Shown: piece by piece, positions 47,630-56,484 of the stretch
Layout: each line of letters begins with the position of its first letter
How positions within the stretch are numbered: position 1 is the first letter of the stretch
Assembly (NCBI RefSeq): GCF_002051585.1
Contig: NZ_MZGX01000004.1
Location: 1-64,000 of the forward strand
From: Ruminiclostridium hungatei
GTDB taxonomy: Bacteria > Bacillota > Clostridia > Acetivibrionales > DSM-1351
Length of the DNA: 64,000 bases
Reading direction: 5' to 3'
Position numbers and translations under genes: made by a program
Notes under the pieces: generated by a model
What the model was told of the DNA's origin: nothing
Database searches by the model: none
The model's input: only the letters and a program-made list of their open reading frames with translations

Positions 47630-48559
47630 CTATATTTCATAAATAGCTATATCCTGCTTTAACTGCTCAACCCTGCTTTTATTTATGACACCTATTTCTA
47701 TAAATTCGGTATTTGAAGCGGCACAGGCGCAGCCAAGCCGGAAGCACTCCTCCAGCGGCAGTTCCTCTGCCAGGCCCTTGCTTATGCCTGCAACCATGGA
47801 GTCTCCCGAACCGATGGTATTTAATGCCTTAACCTCAAGGGGACGTGCCTTCAGCACTTTATCCTCCGACACCAGGAGAGCTCCTTTTTCCCCCAGCGAG
47901 GTCACTACTATGCTGACGCCCTTTTTTATAATTTCCCTGCAGGCTTCTACAATTTGGCCATCTGAACCGAACTGCCTGTTGAAATAAGTACTGAGTTCCT
48001 TCAAGTTTGGCTTTATCAGGTATGGCCCCGCCTCCACCCCTTGTTTCAACACCTCTCCGCTTGAGTCCAGCATGGTCTTGACACCAGCTTTACCGGCTTC
48101 TCTTATTAATCCGGCATAGGTGTCGGCGCCCAGTCCCCTGGGCAGGCCTCCCGAGCACACAAGGACCTTTGTGTCTCTCAGGCAAAGTCTGAATTTTTGG
48201 AGGAAAACCTCCCAGGCCTCATTATCTATGGTGGGCCCTTCCTCAAGTATTTCCGTCTCCAGGCCATTTATTTTATCAATTATATTATTATTTGTTCTGG
48301 ACTGTCCTTCAACAGGTATAAAGCCTGTTTCAGCCCCCAAATCCTCCAGGCTTTTTTCAAGCCACTGTCCCGTGGACCCTGCCTTAAACCCTAAAACTCT
48401 CACAGGGGCTTCAAGTATTTTTAAAACCCTTGAGACATTTATCCCTTTTCCCCCTGCGGATTGAATGCAATTTCCCACCCTGTACAGGCTGCCAGGCGTG
48501 AAATTGTCTATCATGTATATCCTGTCAACAGCAGGACTTAGCGACAATGCTGTTATCAT
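47630..48559 (-). CDS. PfkB-family hexose-phosphate kinase (1-phosphofructokinase/tagatose-6-phosphate kinase type)
   Basis: 309 residues, ribokinase-like fold. Substrate signature SAGGKGINVSRVLKIL near 33-48, and the ATP/anion-hole motif NTIGSGDSMVAGISKGLA (about 244-261) with the catalytic aspartate. LTLSPAVDR-like start (ALSLSPAVDRIYMID) matches the FruK/LacC subgroup. No fructose PTS genes adjoin, so the exact sugar phosphate is open. First gene of an apparent operon with the repeat ORF and tex. Confidence 0.85.
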   Translation of the reverse strand: MITALSLSPAVDRIYMIDNFTPGSLYRVGNCIQSAGGKGINVSRVLKILEAPVRVLGFKAGSTGQWLEKSLEDLGAETGFIPVEGQSRTNNNIIDKINGLETEILEEGPTIDNEAWEVFLQKFRLCLRDTKVLVCSGGLPRGLGADTYAGLIREAGKAGVKTMLDSSGEVLKQGVEAGPYLIKPNLKELSTYFNRQFGSDGQIVEACREIIKKGVSIVVTSLGEKGALLVSEDKVLKARPLEVKALNTIGSGDSMVAGISKGLAEELPLEECFRLGCACAASNTEFIEIGVINKSRVEQLKQDIAIYEI

Positions 48560-48636
48560 ACAGCCTCCCTGTGTAAAATTTGTAAATCGTATTTTATTAT
48601 AACACTAAATATGTCAATTGAAATGAAGCTTTTAAA

Positions 48637-48674
48637 AAAAATAGGAATTGGGTTTATCCCCAATTCCTATTTTT
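48637..48674. terminator. bidirectional terminator
   Basis: 16 bp perfect stem AAAAATAGGAATTGGG/CCCAATTCCTATTTTT with a 6-base loop, 13 bp after the stop of the 43-residue gene on the minus strand. Confidence 0.88.
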
Positions 48675-48687
48675 AATATTCCCAGGT

Positions 48688-48819
48688 TCAAACAATCCTG
48701 TTGGTGGGCTTTGGCTTTCCAGAGCCGCCTTTCTTTCCACCGCCATTGCTGTTTTTATTTTCTCCCAGTTGATCATTGTCAAAAGGAACATCATTGTTTT
48801 TATCCTTGTCCTTAGTCAT
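48688..48819 (-). CDS. 43-residue hydrophilic protein, unknown
   Basis: Short open frame with GAGAGGGTGTATTTA before the ATG and a strong terminator 13 bp after the stop. The product begins MTKDKDKNNDVPFDN and continues with a Gly/Lys/Asn-rich tail (NSNGGGKKGGSGKPKP). It is fully polar and probably disordered. The clean signals at both ends make it a likely real small gene. Function unknown. Confidence 0.6.
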   Translation of the reverse strand: MTKDKDKNNDVPFDNDQLGENKNSNGGGKKGGSGKPKPTNRIV

Positions 48820-48906
48820 TAAATACACCCTCTCTATAAAAATTCTACCTGCAAAGGTATTCCTGCTTATTCTTTACACTTTAAAACAAAAATATAATCT
48901 GCCGGA

Positions 48907-49869
48907 TCAAATGGTAAACGTAGCATTATCCAGCCTCACAAGCCCCTTCTCAGAATTCAGCCTTTGAGAGAGTTCAAGCAGGGCTTTGTCCTTCATTTTT
49001 GCCTCAAGCATAATGTCCATATCACGGCCCAGCTTCTTTGCCAGGTGCAGGAAATCCATAAAGCCGTCATACTCGATATAGTCGGCGTGGCTTCGGAATT
49101 CCTTTGGACTTTTAGGACTTGAAAAATGTATTTTGGGCGGAAACGGCTCCCCGCTCCAGGTATCAAATATTCCTGGCAGCAGCTCGGAAAGTCGTTCTCC
49201 GTTATTGGCGCATATGTGATGGTGAACATCCAATACCATAGGAGTGCCTATTTCCCTGCACAGCTTGAGTACATCCGAGGCGGTAAAGCATTTATCATCG
49301 TTTTCAACGATTATGCGTCCCTTTATGCGCAGGGGAAGCTTTTCATAATTTTCCTTAAACCTTTCAAGAGAGCCGTATTTATCACCATATAAGCCTCCCA
49401 CATGCAGTACCAGCTTGTACCTGTAATCCTCAAGTCCCATGGCTTCAAACAGTTTGACATGATAGTCCAGGTCATTTATGGAGGCCTTCAGGACTTCAGC
49501 CTTGACTGGGTTCAAAATAGTAAAGTGATCGGGGTGGGCACTTATGCGGAAATCATTTTCCTTTATATAATCTCCCAACTGCCTCAATTCCCGTTCAAAC
49601 TGTCTGCAGTAATCCCAGCCTGCCAGCTCACTGTGAGTTGCCAGAGGAATGATTTTGGAGGTCAGCCTGTACACTTTTATATTTAAGGCCCGGTTATATT
49701 TTAAAATTCTGAGGGTATTCTCAAGGTTTTGCCTTGCAACTCTTTCAAGCCTGATTTTTCTGGCTGACTCATCCTTGAGCCTGCTGTAAACAGCATAAGT
49801 GACAGTTCCTGATGGTGAACAGTTCTCTAAGCTCAAGGTCATAGCAACATATCCCAATCTGAAATTCAT
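48907..49869 (-). CDS. uvsE: UV damage endonuclease UvsE/UvdE
   Basis: 320 residues, TIM-barrel metal-dependent nuclease. Family sequences: RLGYVAMTLSL at the start, NDFRISAHPDHFTILN, LVLHVGGLYGDK, IIVENDDKCFTASDVLKLC and VLDVHHHICAN, which hold the metal ligands (His, Glu, Asp). It nicks 5' to UV photoproducts for repair and is typical of spore formers. Stand-alone gene. Confidence 0.93.
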   Translation of the reverse strand: MNFRLGYVAMTLSLENCSPSGTVTYAVYSRLKDESARKIRLERVARQNLENTLRILKYNRALNIKVYRLTSKIIPLATHSELAGWDYCRQFERELRQLGDYIKENDFRISAHPDHFTILNPVKAEVLKASINDLDYHVKLFEAMGLEDYRYKLVLHVGGLYGDKYGSLERFKENYEKLPLRIKGRIIVENDDKCFTASDVLKLCREIGTPMVLDVHHHICANNGERLSELLPGIFDTWSGEPFPPKIHFSSPKSPKEFRSHADYIEYDGFMDFLHLAKKLGRDMDIMLEAKMKDKALLELSQRLNSEKGLVRLDNATFTI

Positions 49870-49954
49870 ACTCAGCCTCCGTTATTATTTATTCGCATTG
49901 CGGGTTGATTTTTAAAAATATTATCCCCCCGCAAGTGAAGAAATACTTATTGTT

Positions 49955-50638
49955 TTATTTCGAGACCCTCACCATATGAATTTTTTGATTTTTCCGAATC
50001 TTGATGAATATACCATTGCCCATATTGAAACAGGCACCCAGTAAGCCCATGGCTGTATCCCTCTGGGAGTCCCATATATCTCCCTGGGCCTGACTCAGTA
50101 TGAATAGCTGCTGCGAACTGCTTATGGCTGCCCATAGCATTTCAGCCAGAGAATTAAGGGCACATATGGCTACAATAATGAATACGGATATGAGACAGGC
50201 CTCAATATATCTGAGTCTGAACCTGTGATAAAGAATTTCCATCACCGGCGCAGAAATAAGGAAACCGAAGGCCAGGCATACAAGCCTGTCATAGTTATTC
50301 CTGCTGAAGCCCAAGGCTCCCTTCATCCACTCTCCCACCGGACATAGGGCATACGTATAGTGAGCTCCCAGCGTGTGCAATATAAGAAAGAGCATGATAC
50401 CTGCATAGGAGAGGTTTGTAAGCCTGCTGGTCTTATAAAAGGCGGCCGCCGCCGCAACAACCAGCAGGGATATGCTGTTCAGATACCACCATTGTCTGAA
50501 ATCAACAGGGTTCAGTGCCAAAACGGCGAATACTATAATGTATACCATAAGCATAAGCTGCAGCGGCCTGTCTTTTTTAAAGGGTACTGCCTGTCTGGAA
50601 GCATATATCAGTGAATACTTTCTTCTTTTTAACTTCAT
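49955..50638 (-). CDS. YjdF-like DUF2238 membrane protein
   Basis: About 227 residues with six transmembrane segments. DUF2238 hallmarks: LHTLGAHYTYALCPVGEWM and YDRLVCLAFGFL in the middle and DIWDSQRDTAMGLLGA near the C terminus. Family members are membrane proteins of unknown role. Start ATG 50638 is 7 bases from AAAGG; ATG 50644 is the alternative. Divergent from the GtrA gene. Confidence 0.8.
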   Translation of the reverse strand: MKLKRRKYSLIYASRQAVPFKKDRPLQLMLMVYIIVFAVLALNPVDFRQWWYLNSISLLVVAAAAAFYKTSRLTNLSYAGIMLFLILHTLGAHYTYALCPVGEWMKGALGFSRNNYDRLVCLAFGFLISAPVMEILYHRFRLRYIEACLISVFIIVAICALNSLAEMLWAAISSSQQLFILSQAQGDIWDSQRDTAMGLLGACFNMGNGIFIKIRKNQKIHMVRVSK

Positions 50639-50827
50639 GCTCATGCCTTTCCCGCCACCTCGCCCCAAAACAATTTTAAAGTATTATTGCGGTGGTTTAT
50701 GGTAAAATTTTATATTATTATATATACTTAAAGGTGTTCAAATATGTCAAAAGTCCATTAAGGGTTTAGAGCCTCCGCAAGGTAGACTTTGGGATTCCCT
50801 GGGACAATACTGCAAAGGGAGACACGG

Positions 50828-51235
50828 ATGGGAAAATACACCGATTTAATTAAAAAACTGCTGAACACCAGTATCATAAAGTATGGTATGGTTGGAATCA
50901 TAAATACCCTCATTACCGGAATAATAATGTTTGCCCTGATGAATATATTTTCGGTATCTTTGAGAATATCAAATGTTGTGGGTTATATCGCCGGCTTTAT
51001 CAACAGTTTCATACTCAATAAACTATGGACCTTCAAGGGAGTGAAATCCTCCACACTCACACAATTCCTCAGATTTACCGGTGTCTTCGCGGTATGTTTC
51101 CTGCTTCAGCACGGACTTGTGCTGGTGCTTGCAGAAAAACTGCTCATAGATAAAAACATAGCCGCTATTGCGGGAATGATATTTTATACGGGCATCAGCT
51201 ATGTTTTCAACAAGCTGTTTACCTTCAAAAAATAA
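50828..51235 (+). CDS. GtrA-family membrane protein
   Basis: 135 residues, four transmembrane helices (YGMVGIINTLITGIIMFALM, NVVGYIAGFINSFILNKLWTF, FTGVFAVCFLLQHGLVLVLA, and the last near 110-130). The NKLWTF and FNKLFTF stretches are GtrA family marks. GtrA proteins move or assist polyprenyl-linked sugars in surface polysaccharide modification. Ribosome site GGGAGACACGG. A ~80 bp structured leader with AAAGTC/GACTTT pairing precedes it. Confidence 0.85.
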   Translation: MGKYTDLIKKLLNTSIIKYGMVGIINTLITGIIMFALMNIFSVSLRISNVVGYIAGFINSFILNKLWTFKGVKSSTLTQFLRFTGVFAVCFLLQHGLVLVLAEKLLIDKNIAAIAGMIFYTGISYVFNKLFTFKK

Positions 51236-51335
51236 TTTTTTATAGAGGCTTATTTCCGGAAAGATATGCAAATACTAACCTTAAAATCTCACAACTGGTA
51301 TTTGTCACAATCTTTATAATATGGAGGTAGGCATC

Positions 51336-51599
51336 TTGAGTGAAAAAATTACAGCGTTATATACAAATCTTTACGATGCAAACAGTGCAATGGGCTCATT
51401 GAAAACAAACGGTATAAGCAAGGCCTGTCTTAACACCTCCGAGTGCGGACTCCATTTTGGAACAAGCCCCAGGCACAGGATAAGTAAATTTCCCGGAGCA
51501 GTGCCTTCCACCATGGTAAAACTTGAAATCGATGTTGGCGGGGCTGGCAGGGAAAACGCTCTTTCCATACTGGAGGGAAGTTTTGGTGTTATTGAATAG
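51336..51599 (+). CDS. conserved 87-residue protein, unknown
   Basis: TTG start at 51336 with GGAGG 8 bases upstream. The product has no membrane segment. A Cys pair is visible in SKACLNTSECGLHFGTS, and the end GGAGRENALSILEGSFGVIE looks like a compact domain. It is followed by a hairpin ATCCTCT-TAATTTG-AGAGGAT (51624-51646). Not recognised; it lies upstream of the nucleotidyltransferase fusion gene. Confidence 0.6.
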   Translation: MSEKITALYTNLYDANSAMGSLKTNGISKACLNTSECGLHFGTSPRHRISKFPGAVPSTMVKLEIDVGGAGRENALSILEGSFGVIE

Positions 51600-51790
51600 G
51601 CAGGTTTGACAGTCAATTAATATGATCCTCTTAATTTGAGAGGATTATTGTGCTGGATATGGAATATAATATTATAAGCTATATCTGATAAATACCAGTA
51701 TTGTGGGGTTCGTTTTTCATTACTAAATACCGGTGCGCCCGTGCTGAGCATCCTGGTCCTCAACCGGTCCGCGCGCAGAGGGAGGTCAGT

Positions 51791-54268
51791 GTGAAGGCTA
51801 TAATAATGGCTGGCGGAGAAGGCTCCAGACTGAGACCGCTGACATGCGATTTACCAAAACCAATGATTCCGGTTCTGAACAAACCTGTTCTGGAACACAC
51901 TATTGAATTGCTCAAGCGTTATGGAGTCACTGAAATAGGCATTACACTAATGTATCACCCGCAAATAGTCAAGGATTATCTGGGAAACGGAAGAAATCTT
52001 GGAGTAAATATCACATATTTTATTGAGGAAGCCCCACTGGGTACTGCCGGAGGCATAAAAAGCGCCCAGTGGTTTCTGGATGAACCCTTTATTGTAATAA
52101 GCGGAGATTCCATTACTGATATTAATCTTGAAAAGGCAATGGAATACCATAGGGAAAAGAACTCCTTTGCTACTGTTGTTCTTTCAAGGGTGGAGGTCCC
52201 TCTTGAATACGGCGTGGTTCTGACCAACGATTCGGGAAGGATAACCGGGTTTGTGGAAAAGCCCAGTTGGGGAGAGCTGTTCAGCGATACCGTCAATACA
52301 GGCACATACATTTTTGAGCCGGAGATTCTGAACTATATTGAATGCGACAAGAACACGGATTTCAGTCGTGATGTGTTTCCATTATTGCTGGTTAACTCCA
52401 GGGCAATGTATGGATATATCTCTTCAGACTACTGGTGCGACATGGGCGACATCCGCTCGTACATAAAAGTTCATTGCGACATACTGGATAACAAAATAGC
52501 TTTGAATTTTAACGGTGAGAAAATCAAAGAAAATGTATGGATAGGCCCCGGTACCATAATTGAAGCAAATGCCGAGATTAACGGACCTTGCATAATCGGC
52601 TCCAACTGCAGGATTGGAAATGGAACACACATAGACAACTACAGTGTTATCGGCAACAATGTGACCATTGAGGACGATGTCTCAGTCATCAGAAGCATAA
52701 TCTGGGACAACAGCTATGTTGATTATGGAAGTGAATTGAGGGGAGCCATACTGTGCAACAGGGTCAATCTCAAGCACTATGTTTCAGTTTTTGAAAATGC
52801 TGTTGTAGGTGAAGGCTGCAAGCTCAATGAGCGCGTCATTGTCAAGCCCAACATCAAAATATGGCCGGCGAAGACAATACAGCCCTTTGCCATAATTGAC
52901 AGAAATATGATATGGGGCTCAAGGCATTCCAATAAAATCTTTGGGGATAACGGCATCTCGGGCATTGTGAACGTAGATATATCTCCGGAATTTGCCACCA
53001 GGCTTGGTGCCGCCTACGGTTCGCAATTCAAGGCCGGTTCCAGGATAGTTGTCAGCTCAACCAGCTCCAACTCTGCCCGGATGTTCAAGCATGCCTTCAT
53101 CTCAGGAATACTCTCGGTAGGGATGGAAGTGTATAATCTCAGCAGCCTGCTGACCCCCATAGCAAGAACCGCTATAGGCTTTCTTGCAGTGGAGGGCGGC
53201 ATACACATTAAAAATGATATTGACAATATTAACAGAATAAGAGTAGATTTTATGGATATAAGAGGTGCGGCAATAAGCAGGCTGACTGAAAGAAAAATTG
53301 AGAACTCCTTTTTTAAGGAAGACTTCCAGCGTTGTTCCTCGGAGCAAATCAGCCACCTGAACAATATTACCGACTTCAGCGATTATTATATCCGCAGTCT
53401 GAGAAGCAGGTCCGACCTGACTGTCATTACGGAGAAGAGCCCCAGGCTTTGCGTATATTCCAAATCCCAGCAGGTGCTGTCAATTGTGGTGCCCCTCTTA
53501 TCGGAGCTGGGCTGTGTTATTGGAAGCTATGGGGATTATGGGGATTTCTCCTCCTTACAGGAGCAGATTAATGAAACAGACTCGGATTTTGCAGCCATAC
53601 TGGATAAAAATGCAGAGCAGCTCATCTTAATGGACAATTCCGGAAAAGTGGTCAAGGATGACTTGTTCCAGGCACTAATCGCCTTGATACTTTTCAAAAC
53701 CACACCCTGCTCAACTTTTTTTGCTCCCATAACCTGCTCCGATGTTCTTGAAAAACTTGCACAAAGCTATGGAGGAAGGGTAAAAAGGCTGAAGAACTGC
53801 TCGCAGGCCATTATGGATGAAATTCTTTCCCACCGGAAAGAAGCAGGCCAGGAAGCAGGCCGCATGCTGCCCCCAAGTCATGAAACCTTCCGGCCGGATC
53901 AATTCACACTGGGCTTTGATGCCATTGAGGGCTTAATAAGAATAGTGGAATTCCTGTGTTATAAGAACTGCAGCCTTGGCCTGCTGCTATCCCAAATACC
54001 CGACTTTTTCGTTATCCGGAAAAGCATCAAGTGCCCCTGGGAATTAAAAGGCCTGGTGATGAGGACAATTATTAATGAACACCGGGAAGACAAGCTTGAG
54101 CTGCTGGACGGAATAAAGCTTTATACTGAAACCGGCTGGATACTTATTGTTCCGGGAGCTGATAAACCGGTTTTTAAAATAATTGCTGAAAGCAATACCA
54201 AAAGTGAGGCAGAGGCACTCTGCAATATGTATCATGCACTTTTAGAAGAAATAATAAACAATTCATAG
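51791..54268 (+). CDS. sugar-1-phosphate nucleotidyltransferase fused to an inactive phosphomutase domain
   Basis: 825 residues from GTG 51791 (GGGAGGTCAGT upstream). Residues 1-235: nucleotidyltransferase with MAGGEGSRLRPLTCDLPKP and GDSITDINL. 245-370: left-handed beta-helix hexapeptides (IIGSNCRIGNGTHIDNYSVI). 375-825: phosphoglucomutase/phosphomannomutase fold (IFGDNGISGIVNVDI). In the latter, the catalytic serine loop TASHNP is replaced by HIKNDID (about 470) and the metal loop DGDADR by DKNAEQ (about 605), so mutase activity is unlikely. The stop codon TAG is the first three bases of a MITE copy. Probably makes GDP-mannose or a similar nucleotide sugar. Confidence 0.88.
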   Translation: MKAIIMAGGEGSRLRPLTCDLPKPMIPVLNKPVLEHTIELLKRYGVTEIGITLMYHPQIVKDYLGNGRNLGVNITYFIEEAPLGTAGGIKSAQWFLDEPFIVISGDSITDINLEKAMEYHREKNSFATVVLSRVEVPLEYGVVLTNDSGRITGFVEKPSWGELFSDTVNTGTYIFEPEILNYIECDKNTDFSRDVFPLLLVNSRAMYGYISSDYWCDMGDIRSYIKVHCDILDNKIALNFNGEKIKENVWIGPGTIIEANAEINGPCIIGSNCRIGNGTHIDNYSVIGNNVTIEDDVSVIRSIIWDNSYVDYGSELRGAILCNRVNLKHYVSVFENAVVGEGCKLNERVIVKPNIKIWPAKTIQPFAIIDRNMIWGSRHSNKIFGDNGISGIVNVDISPEFATRLGAAYGSQFKAGSRIVVSSTSSNSARMFKHAFISGILSVGMEVYNLSSLLTPIARTAIGFLAVEGGIHIKNDIDNINRIRVDFMDIRGAAISRLTERKIENSFFKEDFQRCSSEQISHLNNITDFSDYYIRSLRSRSDLTVITEKSPRLCVYSKSQQVLSIVVPLLSELGCVIGSYGDYGDFSSLQEQINETDSDFAAILDKNAEQLILMDNSGKVVKDDLFQALIALILFKTTPCSTFFAPITCSDVLEKLAQSYGGRVKRLKNCSQAIMDEILSHRKEAGQEAGRMLPPSHETFRPDQFTLGFDAIEGLIRIVEFLCYKNCSLGLLLSQIPDFFVIRKSIKCPWELKGLVMRTIINEHREDKLELLDGIKLYTETGWILIVPGADKPVFKIIAESNTKSEAEALCNMYHALLEEIINNS

Positions 54269-54448
54269 TACAACATTCGGCAAATAGGGTGCATAAGTTG
54301 GAGGAGATTTTTTGGAAATACAAGGCGGAGGAGTGCGGAATAATTGCTTTATTCCAATCAAGAATAATTATGTTATTCTTTTCGACAACGATGTAGTTCA
54401 AAAAAATATACCCAAATTATGTGCCAGGATTTACCGAATGTTGTACTA
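54266..54448 (-). mobile_element. MITE-like element, copy B (183 bp)
   Basis: Inverted copy of 6067-6249. Both ends are intact here: TAGTACAACATTCGG on the left and CCGAATGTTGTACTA on the right. The inner palindrome shows one compensated base-pair change relative to copy A (C-G to T-A), and one-base indels break any frame. It overlaps the last codon of the fusion gene, supplying its TAG stop, and ends 17 bp before the rluA start. Confidence 0.85.
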
Positions 54449-54465
54449 GTCGGAATGGAGTATAA

Positions 54466-55371
54466 ATGAGAACTGTTATTGCTAAAGAAAAACACCATGG
54501 CAGGAAAATCGACAAGGTGATCCGTGACTTCTATCCCAACCTGTCCTCCGGCATGCTGTTTAAAGCACTCAGAAAAAAGGATGTGAAAGTCAATGGTATA
54601 AGAATCAGGGAGGATTACCCCGTTGCCGCAGGAGATATTATAGAAATTTATATTATCGACGATTTTCTGCTGGGAAAAAGCCACGAGGGTTATTCTGCAG
54701 TCTTTGAGGACGATAACCTGCTGGTGGTGAACAAAGCCTCCGGAGTGCCTGTGCATCCGGATAAAACCCAAAGTGAAGCCACACTGATTGACAAGCTTCA
54801 GGAGACCTATGGCTCTGAATTGGCTCTCTGTCACAGACTTGACCGGAACACCAGCGGTTTGGTCATACTTGCAAAAAATAATGCTTCACTTGATATTATG
54901 CTTGAAAAAATAAAGGAAAGAGAGATCAGGAAATTCTATACCTGCATTGTTTCAGGTATAATGGAAAAGCGCCAGGCGGAACTGGTTGATTATCTGGAGA
55001 AAAATGAAAAAATAAGCAGGGTTTTCATATCCCACAGAAAAACCCGGGATTCCCTCGAGATTGTCACCCGCTACAGGGTGCTGGAAACCCTTGATAATCT
55101 CAGCCTGCTGGAGGTTGAGCTGGTCACGGGCCGCACGCATCAGATACGTGCTCATCTGGCCCATTATGGACATCCCATAATAGGAGACGGCAAATACGGT
55201 AAAAATTCCGAAAACAGGCAGTATGGCTCCAAATACCAATTGCTCTGTGCCAGCAAGCTTGCATTTGATTTCAGCACCCCCGCCGGACACCTGGATTATC
55301 TCAAAGGCAAAACCCTTGCCATAGCTCCGCCCTTTGACCTTGAAAAGCTGTATGCAGGCAGGAAGCCTTGA
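54466..55371 (+). CDS. RluA-family pseudouridine synthase
   Basis: 301 residues. N-terminal S4-like RNA-binding part (KIDKVIRDFYPNLSSGMLFKALRKKDVKVNG), and the catalytic motif ALCHRLDRNTSGLVILAKN with the aspartate near 125. VTGRTHQIRAHLAHYGHPIIGDGKYG is also typical. It isomerises uridine in rRNA or tRNA; target unknown. Ribosome site GGAGTATAA directly follows MITE copy B, so its promoter region may have been changed by the insertion. Confidence 0.92.
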   Translation: MRTVIAKEKHHGRKIDKVIRDFYPNLSSGMLFKALRKKDVKVNGIRIREDYPVAAGDIIEIYIIDDFLLGKSHEGYSAVFEDDNLLVVNKASGVPVHPDKTQSEATLIDKLQETYGSELALCHRLDRNTSGLVILAKNNASLDIMLEKIKEREIRKFYTCIVSGIMEKRQAELVDYLEKNEKISRVFISHRKTRDSLEIVTRYRVLETLDNLSLLEVELVTGRTHQIRAHLAHYGHPIIGDGKYGKNSENRQYGSKYQLLCASKLAFDFSTPAGHLDYLKGKTLAIAPPFDLEKLYAGRKP

Positions 55372-55374
55372 GAA

Positions 55375-55439
55375 TATGTTTAAAAACGGAGAAAAAGCTG
55401 AGCCTGACGGCTGCAGCTTTTCTCCGTTTTTAAACATAT
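55375..55439. terminator. bidirectional terminator
   Basis: Long stem TATGTTTAAAAACGGAGAAAA with its complement, between the convergent rluA-type and CAP-domain genes. Confidence 0.88.
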
Positions 55440-55442
55440 ATG

Positions 55443-56294
55443 CTACTTTTTGATGAACAACTGGACAAATAGCTTTCCATAGGTGGGACTTTCCACAATC
55501 CCAATACCTGTGTAAGTGAATTTGCCATTGTATATGTTGTTGCTGTTCTCTTTCAGCCAGGCCTTTACAACCCTTTCCCCAGACTGGTTTCCTGCAATAT
55601 TTTCACCTGCGGCTGTAAATTTTACTCCATACTTTTTCATCATATCAAAGGGAGTGCCGTATAGTTTGGAGGTATGGCTGAAATAGTTATTGTCCTTCAT
55701 GTCCCTGGCCTTAAGCCTTGCTATCTTTATAAGCTCTTCATCCAGTTGAAGGGCTGCCAGCCCTTCTTCCTTTCTGATATTGTTTACCAGCTCGAACAAA
55801 GTCCTTTCCTCGGCAGAAATGCTTTTGACCAGCTCCGCCGAGGATTTGACAGCGGTGGTATTCTGTGCCGCCTTGACAGTTGCCGCTGTACCGGCGGAGG
55901 CCGGACTGTTCTTGGCAGCCGCTGCAGTGCCGGTTTTGCTCTGAGTTGCAGCCTGTTTTGTATTTGCAGTGCTTACAGCCTTATCAAGCTTCAGATACTG
56001 TGAGGATACCGAGCCTACATTGCCGCTGCCGCCCACATATACCGCATACCAGTCTCCCAATTTGCCCATGACTGTAACCTTTTGATTTTTTTTGAGCTTG
56101 CAGATTATATCAAAGGCAGTTGACGGGCCATTCCGCAGGTTAACCTCATTTGCAGTAATTACGCCCGAACTGCTGTCCACCTTCTGGTAAGCTTCTGAAG
56201 CATCTGCCATATACCGTCCTGTGCTTACAGGTACAATTGTAAAAACAATCGTCAATAAGACTGCAGCTATGCTAAAAAGCCTCTTCCTTTTCAT
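55443..56294 (-). CDS. secreted CAP-domain protein with SH3 domain
   Basis: 283 residues. Signal peptide (KRKRLFSIAAVLLTIVFTIV), bacterial SH3 domain at about 45-110 (ITANEVNLRNGPSTAFDII, GDWYAVYVGG), Ala/Thr-rich linker, and a C-terminal SCP/CAP (YkwD-like) domain at 155-283 (LFELVNNIRKEEGL, SHTSKLYGTPFDMMKKYG, AGENIAGN, YTGIGIVES). ATG 56294 follows AGGAGGGG. Likely acts at the cell wall or spore; related YkwD/SafA-type proteins are of unknown activity. Confidence 0.9.
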   Translation of the reverse strand: MKRKRLFSIAAVLLTIVFTIVPVSTGRYMADASEAYQKVDSSSGVITANEVNLRNGPSTAFDIICKLKKNQKVTVMGKLGDWYAVYVGGSGNVGSVSSQYLKLDKAVSTANTKQAATQSKTGTAAAAKNSPASAGTAATVKAAQNTTAVKSSAELVKSISAEERTLFELVNNIRKEEGLAALQLDEELIKIARLKARDMKDNNYFSHTSKLYGTPFDMMKKYGVKFTAAGENIAGNQSGERVVKAWLKENSNNIYNGKFTYTGIGIVESPTYGKLFVQLFIKK

Positions 56295-56419
56295 AAAACC
56301 CCTCCTGATTAGATACGTATAGCTGATTGCCATCCCAAAAATGGCCTGTGTTGGGAAAACCGCCCATATGCTATAGTATTGACAGGTTTTAAAAATTTAT
56401 TAACATTTTCCCATAAAAA

Positions 56420-56446
56420 ATAAGGAACCCTCTTCAGATTCCTTAT
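56420..56446 (-). terminator. terminator of the electron-transfer operon
   Basis: 8 bp stem ATAAGGAA/TTCCTTAT followed by TTTTTTATGG on the minus strand, 38 bp after the last stop. Confidence 0.75.
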
Positions 56447-56484
56447 CTTCCATGAGGTCCTGCATAATCCGCGGATTTTAGGCC

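Noticed and set aside
51640-51790. Riboswitch in the leader of the nucleotidyltransferase fusion gene
   Set aside because: Some GC-rich pairing around ACCGGT is possible, but no known class pattern is visible.
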